Of a stretch of DNA of 12,676 nucleotides, positions 1 through 6,691 are shown piece by piece. The notes beneath the pieces are model-generated. The model was not told where the DNA came from. It ran no database searches and worked only from the letters and a program-made list of their open reading frames with translations. Position 1 is the first letter of the stretch, and each line of letters begins with the position of its first letter. Source of the stretch: a bacterium (GTDB lineage Bacteria; Patescibacteriota; Minisyncoccia; Phycocordibacterales; UBA10002); the NCBI GenBank assembly GCA_030649775.1, contig JAUSFR010000005.1, positions 1 to 12,676 on the forward strand, given 5' to 3'. The translations under genes were made by a program, and so were the position numbers.

Positions 1-270
1 AGTACCAATCTCCAATCTAACCGCAAAATACGAGGAAAGACATAGCTTGCCTGCCGAAATGTCCAAAATTCTACTGCAAATTGAGTCTTTCTCGTCAGCG
101 TATCTCGATATGCTTCCTCAAAATCCTCAATTTTCACCACACAGGTACTTCTGTTTTTGTAAACAAAAACAAGTCGCACCACAAAGGGTACTTCTGTTTT
201 TGTAAACAAAAACAAGTCGCGCAACGAATTTTTGACATTTCACCCGAGGCTAAGATTGGAGATTGGTACT
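1..270. repeat. 270-bp inverted-repeat-bounded element upstream of the sortase gene
   Basis: Positions 1-18 (AGTACCAATCTCCAATCT) are the exact reverse complement of 253-270. The arms enclose about 234 bp with no convincing gene. The right arm ends 8 nt before the GTG of the sortase gene and supplies the T of the TAA (270-272) that blocks any upstream in-frame start. The arms contain a short ATTGGAG/ATTGG tandem. If transcribed as a leader, the two ends would form an 18-bp closing stem just upstream of the start codon. It could equally be a MITE-like repeat. The left flank lies outside the window, so a target duplication cannot be checked, and an arm that starts exactly at base 1 may be a contig edge. 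No promoter could be assigned with confidence: TTGACA at 232-237 has no good -10 partner. Confidence 0.7.
144..220. repeat. Two 34-bp direct repeats with internal hairpin
   Basis: The 34-bp unit at 144-177 recurs exactly at 187-220, with a period of 43 bp and 9 bp between copies. The flanking CACCACA before each copy is also largely shared. Each unit contains GTTTTTG-TAAA-CAAAAAC, a 7-bp perfect hairpin with a TAAA loop that can extend by one T-A pair. The repeats sit inside the larger inverted repeat 1-270. Two copies with a 9-bp gap do not make a CRISPR array. The function is unknown. Confidence 0.85.
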
Positions 271-278
271 AACACACC

Positions 279-890
279 GTGAAAGCAAATATCACAGCAA
301 GACGAATATTCCTGCAGGTGGTGCTTACCTGTGGAGTACTTTTTTGGGCACTTCTTGTCTTTAGTACCCCTACAGGCGTAAACCCAAGTAGCTCGGCATC
401 GCTCGCGGAGAACGTCGTTGCTTTTTCAGCGCCTGCACAAACGGGCATTTCATCGCCTGTGCGTCTTACTATCCCGAAAATCAGCGTGGATGCCGTTATT
501 GTACAGGTTGGCGTTACCGAGCTGGGAGCGATGGATGTACCGAAGGACCCCGCCGATACCGCGTGGTTTAATCTCGGTCCGCGCCCGGGGGAAATCGGGA
601 GTGCCGTTATTTCCGGTCACTACGGCTGGAAGGACAATGTTCCGGCGGTTTTTGACAGCCTCCATGAAGTACAAAAAGGCGACAAACTGTATGTGGAAGA
701 CGAAGCCGGCATGAAGATGGTCTTCATCGTTCGGGAAGTGCGCACCTTTGGGGAGAATGACGACGCCTCTGAAGTGTTCGGTTCATCCGACGGAAAAGCC
801 CATCTTAATCTCATCACCTGCGAGGGCGAATGGAACAAAGCAAGGCAGTCGTATGGCAACCGTCGTATTGTATTTTCGGATAGGGAGTAG
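279..890 (+). CDS. Sortase, class E/F-like, membrane anchored
   Basis: This 203-aa protein is a sortase, a cysteine transpeptidase that cleaves sorting signals of exported proteins and joins them to a surface acceptor. A short cytoplasmic N-terminus is followed by one hydrophobic segment (about residues 12-30), a Ser/Ala-rich linker, and the catalytic domain from about residue 60 (VRLTIPKISVDAVIVQVG). The catalytic triad is visible: His114 in SGHYGW, Cys181 in LNLITCEGEW (the usual TLxTC), and Arg195 or Arg196 in YGNRRIVF. The motifs PxDP and GPRPGEIGSAVISGH resemble class E/F and other actinobacterial-type sortases. The start is GTG; an in-frame TAA at 270-272 excludes anything further upstream. 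No Shine-Dalgarno sequence is seen. No LPxTG-type substrate or pilin gene is present nearby, so its target is unknown. The family call is firm; the class is an inference. Confidence 0.9.
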   Translation: MKANITARRIFLQVVLTCGVLFWALLVFSTPTGVNPSSSASLAENVVAFSAPAQTGISSPVRLTIPKISVDAVIVQVGVTELGAMDVPKDPADTAWFNLGPRPGEIGSAVISGHYGWKDNVPAVFDSLHEVQKGDKLYVEDEAGMKMVFIVREVRTFGENDDASEVFGSSDGKAHLNLITCEGEWNKARQSYGNRRIVFSDRE

Positions 891-931
891 ATTTTGCGTG
901 GTGAGGCTTAAAAAGTTATCCCACCTTCAAG

Positions 932-960
932 ATGAAAAAAACCTCAAAATAGGGTAGAAT
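932..960 (+). promoter_or_regulatory. Promoter of the 1102-2631 gene leader
   Basis: A TAGAAT -10 box lies at 955-960, with ATGAAA at 932-937 as a weak -35 (17-bp spacer). Transcription would start near 967-969, directly at the ATG of a possible upstream ORF and at the 5' strand of the leader stem. Confidence 0.5.
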
Positions 961-967
961 ACTCTCC

Positions 968-1101
968 AATGATCCCGTTAGAAATCGCGTCCCGTTAGAG
1001 GTCTTAACCGCGGTATCATTGGTTTTGTATACGGATGTTATTAGATAAGTAAATAGAGTTAGAAGTGAAACTCAACTTTTAACGCGACTATTTCTAACGG
1101 G
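968..1101 (+). promoter_or_regulatory. Structured 5' leader A, closing stem reaching the start codon
   Basis: Positions 972-985 (ATCCCGTTAGAAAT) are perfectly complementary to 1090-1103, and 986-989 (CGCG) to 1083-1086, with a 3-nt bulge (1087-1089, ACT) on the 3' side: 18 base pairs in all. The stem includes the first two bases of the ATG at 1102. A second copy of TCCCGTTAGA (990-999; first copy 973-982) can pair with the same 3' strand (1093-1102), giving two mutually exclusive stems. A smaller hairpin GAGTT/AACTC (1056-1060 with 1069-1073) lies inside. There is no Shine-Dalgarno sequence before 1102. This matches no riboswitch that I recognise. Regulation of the downstream gene is an inference. 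Confidence 0.6.
969..998 (+). other. Possible leaderless upstream ORF, 9 codons
   Basis: ATG at 969 begins 8 nt after the -10 box and reads MIPLEIASR, then TAG at 996-998. Its codons cover both TCCCGTTAGA copies of leader A, so a ribosome on it would free the 3' strand that holds the start codon of the main gene. The ORF is visible; its translation is only inferred. Confidence 0.3.
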
Positions 1102-2631
1102 ATGATAACTGAAGAGCTACAGAGGCTTTGTGGACTCGGTCCTACGAGTGAGGAATCCCAGGAACAAGGCCCCTATATTAGCGTAGAACAGCTCACCGGA
1201 AGGTTTGGAGCGCTTTACGAGAAGGTGCGTTCATTTGTGGACTACCAGGAGTACCATCTCATTCGTCGTGGCGCGATTAGGCGAATGCTCAAGCGTCAGC
1301 TCTATATAGAACGCAAGCCAAACTCCGGTGCGGCACTTCTCCGCGAGCTCGTAAGCAGTGGCTATCTTCCCAACAACAAAATCCCCGAGGCAAAGGCACT
1401 TGTCTTGCAGAGTATTATCCGAAAATGGATGGCGCTTGAGCGCGAAGGCCTTTCCATTTCGCTCTCGCTTGATTTCGCTTCAATAGACATTGAGCAGTTT
1501 CTCTTTCCCGACCCTTATCGCGACGCGCTCGTGAGTTCCTTTTTCAATTCCGCGCAGAAATCAATTACCTATCAGGGAAAGGAAACGATAAACCATACCC
1601 TGATTACCTTTGCCGCCTGTCGGCGCAGTTTCCTCTCGGAGGATAAGCCAAGCCTCCTCCACGCGCTCATCACGCGCGAAATTCCCGAACTTTTGTCGCA
1701 CTCCTATACCGACCCCGCGCTTTCTATGCTCGCTCCGCGTCTACTTGGAAGTCTTCGCACCGCCGAAGCGGTCGCGACACACACGCTCGTATGGAAGGTG
1801 TCATCGCGCCTTCGTAACCACGCGCTTTTTCACGCGGTCCTTCTTGAAGTTCTGCACTCCTATGGGAAAGGCTCGGAGATGATACTCTGCGACGAGGAAA
1901 AGCTCAAAGAAACAACCGAAACGATTATCGAGACCAAACAGCGCCAGCAAAAGAAACTACTTCGCGTGAGCGGTAGGCGCGCGGTCATCTATTTGCTTCT
2001 CACCAAAATTGTCTTGGGTGTCGCGTTTGAGTGGCCGTATGAGAAGTTTTTCCTCGGTTCCGAAAACTTTCTCGCACTAGGCACGAACGCGCTTTTTCAC
2101 CCGCTTCTTCTTCTCGCGATGATTACCTTTGTTGGTAAGGAACATCGCGGTGTCCAGCGTGTCGTTGATGGTGTTTTGGCGGTCGTGAACGGAAAGGAGA
2201 TGAAGCATATTTTTATTAAACCTCCTGCGAGTGCAACAACTTTCTTTTTGGTGATGTGTTTTTACGCGGTACTTTTCGTGGTTTCGTTCGGCGTCATTCT
2301 TTCCGCGCTTATCGCGCTTAAGTTTAATATTGTCAGCATCATTCTTTTCTTCGTCTTCCTGACGCTCGTGAGCTACTTTGGACTGCGTATTCGGGGAAGC
2401 GCGCGACGCTGGGAGCCGGTACGGGAAAAGCCCGGGACATTTGGCATGATTTGGAACCTCTTTACTTTTCCCATCGTGAATACCGGCCGATGGTTCAGCG
2501 TGCGCTTTTCAAGCATCAACATTTTCGTGTTCTTTATGGACTTTCTTGTGGAGGTTCCGTTCAAAGCCTTTCTCGGCATCTTTGACGCTTCGCTCTCGTT
2601 CATTAAGGAGCATCGAGTGGATACTTACTGA
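1102..2631 (+). CDS. Hypothetical multi-pass membrane protein, 509 aa
   Basis: I do not recognise a named family; it resembles hypothetical proteins of CPR genomes. The first 290 residues are soluble in character: mostly helical, charged, with basic stretches (for example RRGAIRRMLKRQ, about 55-66) and an acidic/Gln-rich helix at about 264-288. The second half is hydrophobic, with probable membrane segments near 293-311, 325-345, 378-402 and 405-428, then an amphipathic hydrophobic tail (472-501). No enzymatic motif was found. ATG 1102 lies at the foot of the leader A stem with no Shine-Dalgarno sequence. The stop is TGA, so the organism uses code 11. The gene is followed after 57 nt by an exported protease in the same direction. 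Coding is supported by length and codon use; the function is unknown. Confidence 0.85.
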   Translation: MITEELQRLCGLGPTSEESQEQGPYISVEQLTGRFGALYEKVRSFVDYQEYHLIRRGAIRRMLKRQLYIERKPNSGAALLRELVSSGYLPNNKIPEAKALVLQSIIRKWMALEREGLSISLSLDFASIDIEQFLFPDPYRDALVSSFFNSAQKSITYQGKETINHTLITFAACRRSFLSEDKPSLLHALITREIPELLSHSYTDPALSMLAPRLLGSLRTAEAVATHTLVWKVSSRLRNHALFHAVLLEVLHSYGKGSEMILCDEEKLKETTETIIETKQRQQKKLLRVSGRRAVIYLLLTKIVLGVAFEWPYEKFFLGSENFLALGTNALFHPLLLLAMITFVGKEHRGVQRVVDGVLAVVNGKEMKHIFIKPPASATTFFLVMCFYAVLFVVSFGVILSALIALKFNIVSIILFFVFLTLVSYFGLRIRGSARRWEPVREKPGTFGMIWNLFTFPIVNTGRWFSVRFSSINIFVFFMDFLVEVPFKAFLGIFDASLSFIKEHRVDTY

Positions 2632-2645
2632 CCGCGAAGACGCGG
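2632..2645 (+). terminator. Weak hairpin after the 509-aa gene
   Basis: CCGCG (2632-2636) pairs with CGCGG (2641-2645) around an AAGA loop, followed by an A/T-rich run. The stem is only 5 bp and the T run is interrupted, so it may be an attenuator between operon genes and not a full terminator. Confidence 0.35.
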
Positions 2646-2673
2646 AATTTCTAATTTTTAATTTCTAATTTTC
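2646..2673. repeat. 14-bp tandem repeat AATTTCTAATTTT(T/C), two units
   Basis: Two consecutive 14-bp units, AATTTCTAATTTTT and AATTTCTAATTTTC, lie between the hairpin at 2632-2645 and the Shine-Dalgarno site of the next gene. From memory, similar AATTTCTAATTT strings are frequent between genes in CPR genomes. The function is unknown. Confidence 0.7.
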
Positions 2674-2677
2674 AAAT

Positions 2678-2683
2678 GGGGAG
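2678..2683 (+). promoter_or_regulatory. Shine-Dalgarno site GGGGAG of the protease gene
   Basis: GGGGAG lies 5 nt before ATG 2689. An upstream in-frame ATG at 2677 hits TGA two codons later, so this site fixes the start. It is the clearest Shine-Dalgarno site in the window. Confidence 0.65.
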
Positions 2684-2688
2684 ATGAT

Positions 2689-3621
2689 ATGCGACGTGCC
2701 ATAAACAATATACTCCTCCTCGTCATAGTGGGAGTGGGTATCTATGCGTACCGTGGTCCGCTTCTCCTAATGTGGAGGGAGGTTTTTTCGCAGTATTTTC
2801 CATGCGAAAAACCAATTGCGTATAGCATAGGGTCGTTTGATGCGCGCTTCGGTATTTCAAAAGAGGAGTTTCTAAGGGTACTCGCAAAGACCGAAGGAAT
2901 ATGGGAGAAACCCATCACAAGAGAACTATTCGTCTATGTTCCGAACGGAAAGCTTAAGATAAATCTGGTCTATGACTACCGGCAGGAGGCAACGGAAAAA
3001 TTGCAAAAACTTGGACTTTCGGTAGACGACAGCCGAGACTCGTATAACATCCTTGCTGCGCGCTTCAAGACAATGAAGCAGGAGTTTGAAACACAGCAGT
3101 CGGCATACAAAATCCTTGTAGGGGATGTGGAGCAACGGAATGACGCCTACAACGCCGAAGTTACGCGGTGGAACAAACGAGGAGGCGCCCCGAAAGATGT
3201 GTATGAGCGGTTACAGGAGGAGAGTGCCTCGCTCAAACTTGCGATTGTGGGCATTCATACGGTTGAGGATGAACTTGAAAAACGGCGGGACGACCTGAAC
3301 GCGCTCGTTACCGTTATCAATCAGGTGGCGAACAACATCAACGTGAGTGCGACCGAGTTCAATGAAATCGGCAAAGCGCGAGGCGAAGAGTTTACCGAAG
3401 GAATGTACACCAGTGACCGTTCGGGACAGAAGATAGACATCTACCAATTTAACGACTCGGCAAAGCTTGTTCGTGTCCTCGCGCACGAGTTCGGTCACGC
3501 GCTCTCGCTTGAACACGTGGAAGACCCGAAAGCGATTATGTACCGGCTCAACCAAGGCGCGAACACCGCCCTCACCCCCGCCGACATCTCCGCCCTCAAA
3601 CTCCAGTGCGGAATTAAATAA
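2689..3621 (+). CDS. Exported zinc metalloprotease, metzincin/matrixin-like
   Basis: This 310-aa protein has an N-terminal hydrophobic segment (about residues 7-20, after MRRAINN) that acts as a signal anchor or signal peptide, placing the rest outside the membrane. Residues 110-215 are charged and likely coiled coil. The catalytic site is near the C-terminus: HEFGHALSLEH (His266, Glu267, His270, His276) followed by AIMY with Met284 as a likely Met-turn. This is the layout of matrixin-type metzincins (HExxHxxGxxH plus Met-turn), except that Ser273 replaces the usual Gly. Cys39 and Cys307 could form a disulfide linking the two ends. It lies 57 nt after the 509-aa membrane protein and 10 nt before an EEP hydrolase, so the three are probably cotranscribed. 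Substrate unknown. The protease fold is well supported; activity is an inference. Confidence 0.87.
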   Translation: MRRAINNILLLVIVGVGIYAYRGPLLLMWREVFSQYFPCEKPIAYSIGSFDARFGISKEEFLRVLAKTEGIWEKPITRELFVYVPNGKLKINLVYDYRQEATEKLQKLGLSVDDSRDSYNILAARFKTMKQEFETQQSAYKILVGDVEQRNDAYNAEVTRWNKRGGAPKDVYERLQEESASLKLAIVGIHTVEDELEKRRDDLNALVTVINQVANNINVSATEFNEIGKARGEEFTEGMYTSDRSGQKIDIYQFNDSAKLVRVLAHEFGHALSLEHVEDPKAIMYRLNQGANTALTPADISALKLQCGIK

Positions 3622-3631
3622 TAAGTATTAT

Positions 3632-4318
3632 ATGCAACTAAAGATTCTTTCGTGGAATATCTGGTGCGACGGAGATTTCGAAAAAACCTGTGAGTTTCTA
3701 CGCGCCTCAAACGCGGATATCATTGGCATACAGGAAGTAATGCCCGAGGATAAGACACGGGATATAACCTCCTATCTTTCAGGTCTCGGATATGAGTATG
3801 CCATTTCGCCAAAAAGCGTGACGTTTGACGATGGACGCACGATAACAACCGCTGTGTTTAGTAAGGTCAAAGTACACCCTGAAAAGCCTCACACGCTTCT
3901 TGCGGGAAGTCCGCAACAGGCGGAGATGTCGATTGTGGTTCGGGACCGCGTATTCCATATTTTCTCTATACACCTGAAGCACACACATCAACAGGAAGCC
4001 GATATCCAAAAAGTGCAGGTGGAGAGTTTGCTCGGGGCACTCCCGAAAGAAAACGTCATGGTGATGGGCGACTTCAATGCGACACCCAAGATGACCTCTA
4101 TCAAACGTATGCGTGAGGTGCTTACCGATACCGACTCTGGGGAATTGCCGACACTCAATGCACCGCTCTTTGATTGCAAAACCTGCGACAAGGCACTGCT
4201 CCCCACAACAAAGCTTGATTATATTTTTGTAAGTGCTGATGTGCGAACGCACTCCTTCAAGGTTGAACGAGTCCAGGGGTCAGACCACTTTCCCGTCTTG
4301 GTCCTTCTTGAAGTTTAA
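3632..4318 (+). CDS. Endonuclease/exonuclease/phosphatase (EEP) family hydrolase
   Basis: This 228-aa protein is a compact EEP-fold metal-dependent phosphodiesterase or phosphatase (the family of exonuclease III, DNase I and sphingomyelinases). Family motifs appear in order: LSWNIW (Asn9), IIGIQEV (Glu35), SIHLKH (His114), MGDFNATP (Asp147, Asn149), LDYIFV (Asp196) and SDHFPV (Asp218, His219). All key catalytic residues are present and the length is normal for a stand-alone domain. ATG 3632 was chosen because the protein begins directly with the first beta strand, MQLKILSWNIW. The same frame is open further upstream but overlaps the protease gene. There is no Shine-Dalgarno sequence, and the start is 10 nt after the protease stop. 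No signal peptide is seen, so it is probably cytoplasmic. The substrate (DNA, RNA, lipid or inositol phosphate) cannot be told from sequence. Confidence 0.9.
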   Translation: MQLKILSWNIWCDGDFEKTCEFLRASNADIIGIQEVMPEDKTRDITSYLSGLGYEYAISPKSVTFDDGRTITTAVFSKVKVHPEKPHTLLAGSPQQAEMSIVVRDRVFHIFSIHLKHTHQQEADIQKVQVESLLGALPKENVMVMGDFNATPKMTSIKRMREVLTDTDSGELPTLNAPLFDCKTCDKALLPTTKLDYIFVSADVRTHSFKVERVQGSDHFPVLVLLEV

Positions 4319-4323
4319 TCCAG

Positions 4324-4358
4324 CTACTATTTGCTTATTCGCGCGAATAAGAAAGTAG
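4324..4358. terminator. Strong hairpin with perfect 18-bp palindromic core
   Basis: CTTATTCGCGCGAATAAG (4334-4351) is a perfect palindrome; CTAC (4324-4327) and GTAG (4355-4358), with TTT/AAA inside them, extend the stem across small bulges. It begins 6 nt after the EEP stop and precedes a promoter, so it probably ends or stabilises that transcript. No T-run follows, so it is not a classical intrinsic terminator. It could also be a protein-binding palindrome. Confidence 0.5.
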
Positions 4359-4410
4359 ATATGACGGGAAAGAAGACAGTGGGTGTGTGGGTAGTTAATT
4401 TTAGAATTTT

Positions 4411-4445
4411 CTGGATAAAGAGTGGAGTTTTGCTATACTTTGCTT
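4411..4445 (+). promoter_or_regulatory. Promoter of the GNAT gene (leaderless start)
   Basis: A TATACT -10 box at 4434-4439 lies 6 nt before ATG 4446, so the transcript would begin at the start codon. The -35 (CTGGAT, 4411-4416) is poor. Confidence 0.55.
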
Positions 4446-4934
4446 ATGGATTTTAGTATTAGAGAATATAAGGAAAGCGACCGAGAGGTGCTCAAGGACT
4501 GCATGGAGAGACTGCAGGATTATATCGCGAGTGTTGACCCGCGAAAGATGGTTCTCCGCGCAGAGGAATTTGGCGAGGAGTATACGAAGTGGCTTCTTAG
4601 CGTTATGAAAGAGGAAAACGGTAGTATCTATTTGGCTGAAAGAAATGGAACAATTATCGGGTGCGTTGCCGGGATGTTGCCATCCCAGGCTCCGCACGAT
4701 ATCGCCGGAATGGTTCCCTATAAATATGGGCGTGTTCAGGAACTTTATGTTGACGAAGCTTTGCGCGGGGCGGGAGTGGGGAAAGCGCTTTTGCAGAAAA
4801 TGGAGGAACATTTTCGCGCAAACGGATGCAACGTCGTCTATGTTGAAGTCTTTGCACCCAACACAAGCGCCCATGAATTCTATCAATCCTGTGGCTACGC
4901 CGACCGTGATATGAACTTGATGAAAAAACTCTAA
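4446..4934 (+). CDS. GNAT-family N-acetyltransferase
   Basis: This 162-aa acetyltransferase of the GNAT fold transfers an acetyl group from acetyl-CoA to an amine. It begins with the typical beta1 strand FSIREYKESD. Motif A is clear: VQELYVDEALRGAGVGKALLQ (about 97-117), with the pyrophosphate-binding loop RGAGVGKA (107-114). Motif B follows as VYVEVFAPNTSAHEFYQSCGY (about 131-151), with Asn139, Tyr146 and the GY turn at 150-151. Length and spacing are normal. ATG 4446 is preferred over an in-frame ATG 24 nt upstream because that one lies inside or before the -10 box TATACT; the mRNA is probably leaderless. It is followed after 17 nt by a 53-aa membrane protein. The acceptor substrate (small molecule, peptide or protein terminus) cannot be predicted. 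Confidence 0.9.
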   Translation: MDFSIREYKESDREVLKDCMERLQDYIASVDPRKMVLRAEEFGEEYTKWLLSVMKEENGSIYLAERNGTIIGCVAGMLPSQAPHDIAGMVPYKYGRVQELYVDEALRGAGVGKALLQKMEEHFRANGCNVVYVEVFAPNTSAHEFYQSCGYADRDMNLMKKL

Positions 4935-4951
4935 CTGCGACATCTTAATTT

Positions 4952-5113
4952 ATGGACCGAAAAATGATTTGGCTTGGACTTTTTGTTGGCTCCACAATCG
5001 GTGGGTTTATTCCGAGTTTCTGGGGCGCGGGAGTGCTTTCATTTTCGGGACTTATCTTTAGCGCGCTCGGCGGGTTTGCGGGCATCTGGCTCGGGTTTCG
5101 GATAAGTGAATAG
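4952..5113 (+). CDS. Small two-helix membrane protein, 53 aa
   Basis: ATG 4952 opens a 53-codon frame ending in TAG at 5111-5113. The product starts MDRKMIWLGLFVGSTIGG and consists almost entirely of two glycine-rich hydrophobic segments (about 5-24 and 28-49) joined by a short turn (PSFWGAG), ending in a positively charged tail (FRISE). The Gly/Ser spacing (GSTIGG; SALGGFAG) suggests tightly packed helices. Codon use matches the neighbours. It lies 17 nt after the acetyltransferase and 45 nt before the ABC-F gene, probably cotranscribed with the former. There is no Shine-Dalgarno sequence. Very similar short proteins occur, as I recall, in many Parcubacteria; no function is known to me. Confidence 0.75.
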   Translation: MDRKMIWLGLFVGSTIGGFIPSFWGAGVLSFSGLIFSALGGFAGIWLGFRISE

Positions 5114-5121
5114 ACAGACGC

Positions 5122-5158
5122 TTTCAATTTTGGTGAAAAAAGGCTATTCTGTGGCCTT
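5122..5158 (+). promoter_or_regulatory. Promoter and near-leaderless start of the ABC-F gene
   Basis: A TATTCT -10 box at 5145-5150 lies 8 nt before ATG 5159, with a weak TTTCAA -35 at 5122-5127. A small hairpin TGGCC-TTAT-GGCCA (5152-5165) places the A and U of the start codon in its loop. Confidence 0.45.
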
Positions 5159-6637
5159 ATGGCCAAAAGCGACACCGTTCTTAGCTTTGACGCGGTCACG
5201 TTTGAATACGGACCGAATAACCCCATCCTCCACGAGGCGGATTTTTCGCTCCGTCGAGGTATCAAAGTGACCTTGATGGGACAAAACGGCGCGGGAAAGA
5301 GCACCATTTTTCAACTTATCACAGGGAACCTTCAGCCCGAGTCGGGAAAAGTAAATATTACGAACGGTGTGACGATTGCAACGGCACGGCAGGTAATCCC
5401 TCGCGACCAAATGGAGCTTACCGTGCGCGCATTTTTTGAAAAGTGTTTTAAGCAGAAGGTGTACGACATTGACCCGCGGATTGACGAGGTGCTTGAAGTG
5501 GTAAACCTCAAGGGTCACGAGAAGGTGCACGACCGCATTGTGAAGTCATTTTCGGGAGGACAGCAGGCGCGCCTGCTTCTCGCTTCCGCGCTTATCCAGA
5601 AACCCGACCTTCTTCTTCTTGATGAGCCGACGAACAACCTTGATAAGGCGGGAATAGAACACCTCACCAAGTTTTTGAAGGAGTATGCGAAAACCTGCAT
5701 CGTCATCTCGCACGATGCGGACTTTTTGAACTCGTTTACCCACGGCGTGCTCTATTTGGACATCTTCACGCACAAAATTGAACAGTATGTCGGTGACTAT
5801 CTTGATGTGGTACAGCAAATTACGGTGCGACTTGAAAAAGAGAACCGAAAGAACGCCCAACTCGCCAAACTTATTCAGGAAAAGAAGGACCAAGCCAACG
5901 TTTTCGCGAATAAGGGAGGTCAGATGCGTGTCGTCGCGAAGCGTATGCGCGAGAAGGCGGAGGAACTTGAAGAGGAAATTGTTGATGTCCGAAAAGAGGA
6001 CCGCACCATCAGGAACTTTACCATTCCTAGCCAGCCGGAGCTTATCGGAGAAGTTTTGCACCTTACTTCGGTCAAGGTCTTGCAACACGGCAAAAATCAC
6101 GGACCTATTAAGCCTGTCGTGAGGAAGGTAAACGTGTCGCTCAAGAAAAATAATCATTTGCTTCTCTCGGGTCCGAATGGCATCGGCAAGTCCACGCTTC
6201 TTGAGGCGATTGCAAAGGGTGAGGCGACAGGCGCTACTATAGGCGAGGGAGTAAAGATTGGCTACTACCGTCAGGATTTTTCTACTCTTAATTTTGAAGA
6301 TACGGTGCACGACTCACTCTATGCGGTTATGCAAAGACAGACTGAAGAGCATCTTCGCTCGGTTGCTGCAGGTTTCCTTATTACCGGTGACTTGATGTAT
6401 AACCGTATTAAAAGTTTGTCGGAAGGTCAGAAGGGGCTGGTCGCGTTCGCGCGCCTGGTGCTTGAAAAACCGGGACTCCTCATTCTTGACGAGCCGACCA
6501 ACCATATTAACTTCAGGCATTTGCCAATTATTGCCGAAGCTCTCAATAAATATGAAGGCGTGATGATTCTCGTTTCTCACGTGCCCGAATTCGTCGCCAA
6601 AATCCGTATTGACGAAATTTTGGATTTGGAGAAATAG
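5159..6637 (+). CDS. ABC-F family ATPase (ribosome-associated type)
   Basis: This 492-aa protein has two ABC nucleotide-binding domains in tandem and no membrane segments, the ABC-F layout of translation factors such as EttA/Uup and antibiotic ribosome-protection proteins. Domain 1: Walker A GQNGAGKST (41-49), signature FSGGQ (131-135), Walker B LLLLDEP with Glu156, H-switch His185. A charged helical linker (about 220-290) takes the place of the P-site tRNA interaction motif. Domain 2: Walker A GPNGIGKST (338-346), signature LSEGQ (420-424), Walker B LLILDEP with Glu445, H-switch His474. The D-loop of domain 2 reads NHINF where NHLD is usual, so the conserved Asp is Asn. No EttA-type arm insertion is obvious. 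Family certain; whether it is a housekeeping factor or a resistance factor is not decidable here. Confidence 0.92.
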   Translation: MAKSDTVLSFDAVTFEYGPNNPILHEADFSLRRGIKVTLMGQNGAGKSTIFQLITGNLQPESGKVNITNGVTIATARQVIPRDQMELTVRAFFEKCFKQKVYDIDPRIDEVLEVVNLKGHEKVHDRIVKSFSGGQQARLLLASALIQKPDLLLLDEPTNNLDKAGIEHLTKFLKEYAKTCIVISHDADFLNSFTHGVLYLDIFTHKIEQYVGDYLDVVQQITVRLEKENRKNAQLAKLIQEKKDQANVFANKGGQMRVVAKRMREKAEELEEEIVDVRKEDRTIRNFTIPSQPELIGEVLHLTSVKVLQHGKNHGPIKPVVRKVNVSLKKNNHLLLSGPNGIGKSTLLEAIAKGEATGATIGEGVKIGYYRQDFSTLNFEDTVHDSLYAVMQRQTEEHLRSVAAGFLITGDLMYNRIKSLSEGQKGLVAFARLVLEKPGLLILDEPTNHINFRHLPIIAEALNKYEGVMILVSHVPEFVAKIRIDEILDLEK

Positions 6638-6662
6638 TAACGGGCGTCCTACCTTATAACTG

Positions 6663-6691
6663 TTGACATACTCCTATAGGTGTGGAAAGAT
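6663..6691 (+). promoter_or_regulatory. Candidate promoter of the 6760 gene
   Basis: A consensus TTGACA (6663-6668) is followed after 17 bp by a poor AAAGAT (6686-6691). The spacer contains the 8-bp palindrome CCTATAGG (6673-6680), a possible operator. A match of only 3 of 6 at -10 suggests a regulated or weak promoter. Confidence 0.4.

Noticed and set aside
144..220. CRISPR-like pair of 34-bp repeats
   Set aside because: There are only two copies with a 9-bp gap, an AT-rich internal hairpin, and no cas genes.
81..272. 63-codon open frame over the first repeat block
   Set aside because: It consists largely of the translated 34-bp direct repeats and ends inside the inverted repeat; the product is low complexity with no domain.
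968..1101. Group I or group II intron, or small self-cleaving ribozyme, in leaders A and B
   Set aside because: At about 130 nt they are too short for the introns, no intron-encoded protein is present, and no hammerhead core (CTGATGA...GAAA) was found.
3467..3631. Upstream extension of the EEP hydrolase
   Set aside because: It would overlap the last 155 nt of the protease gene and add a low-complexity Ser/Pro/Arg segment; the EEP fold begins at ATG 3632.
4422..4445. ATG 24 nt upstream of the chosen GNAT start
   Set aside because: It lies upstream of the TATACT -10 box, and the extra residues precede the normal first GNAT strand.
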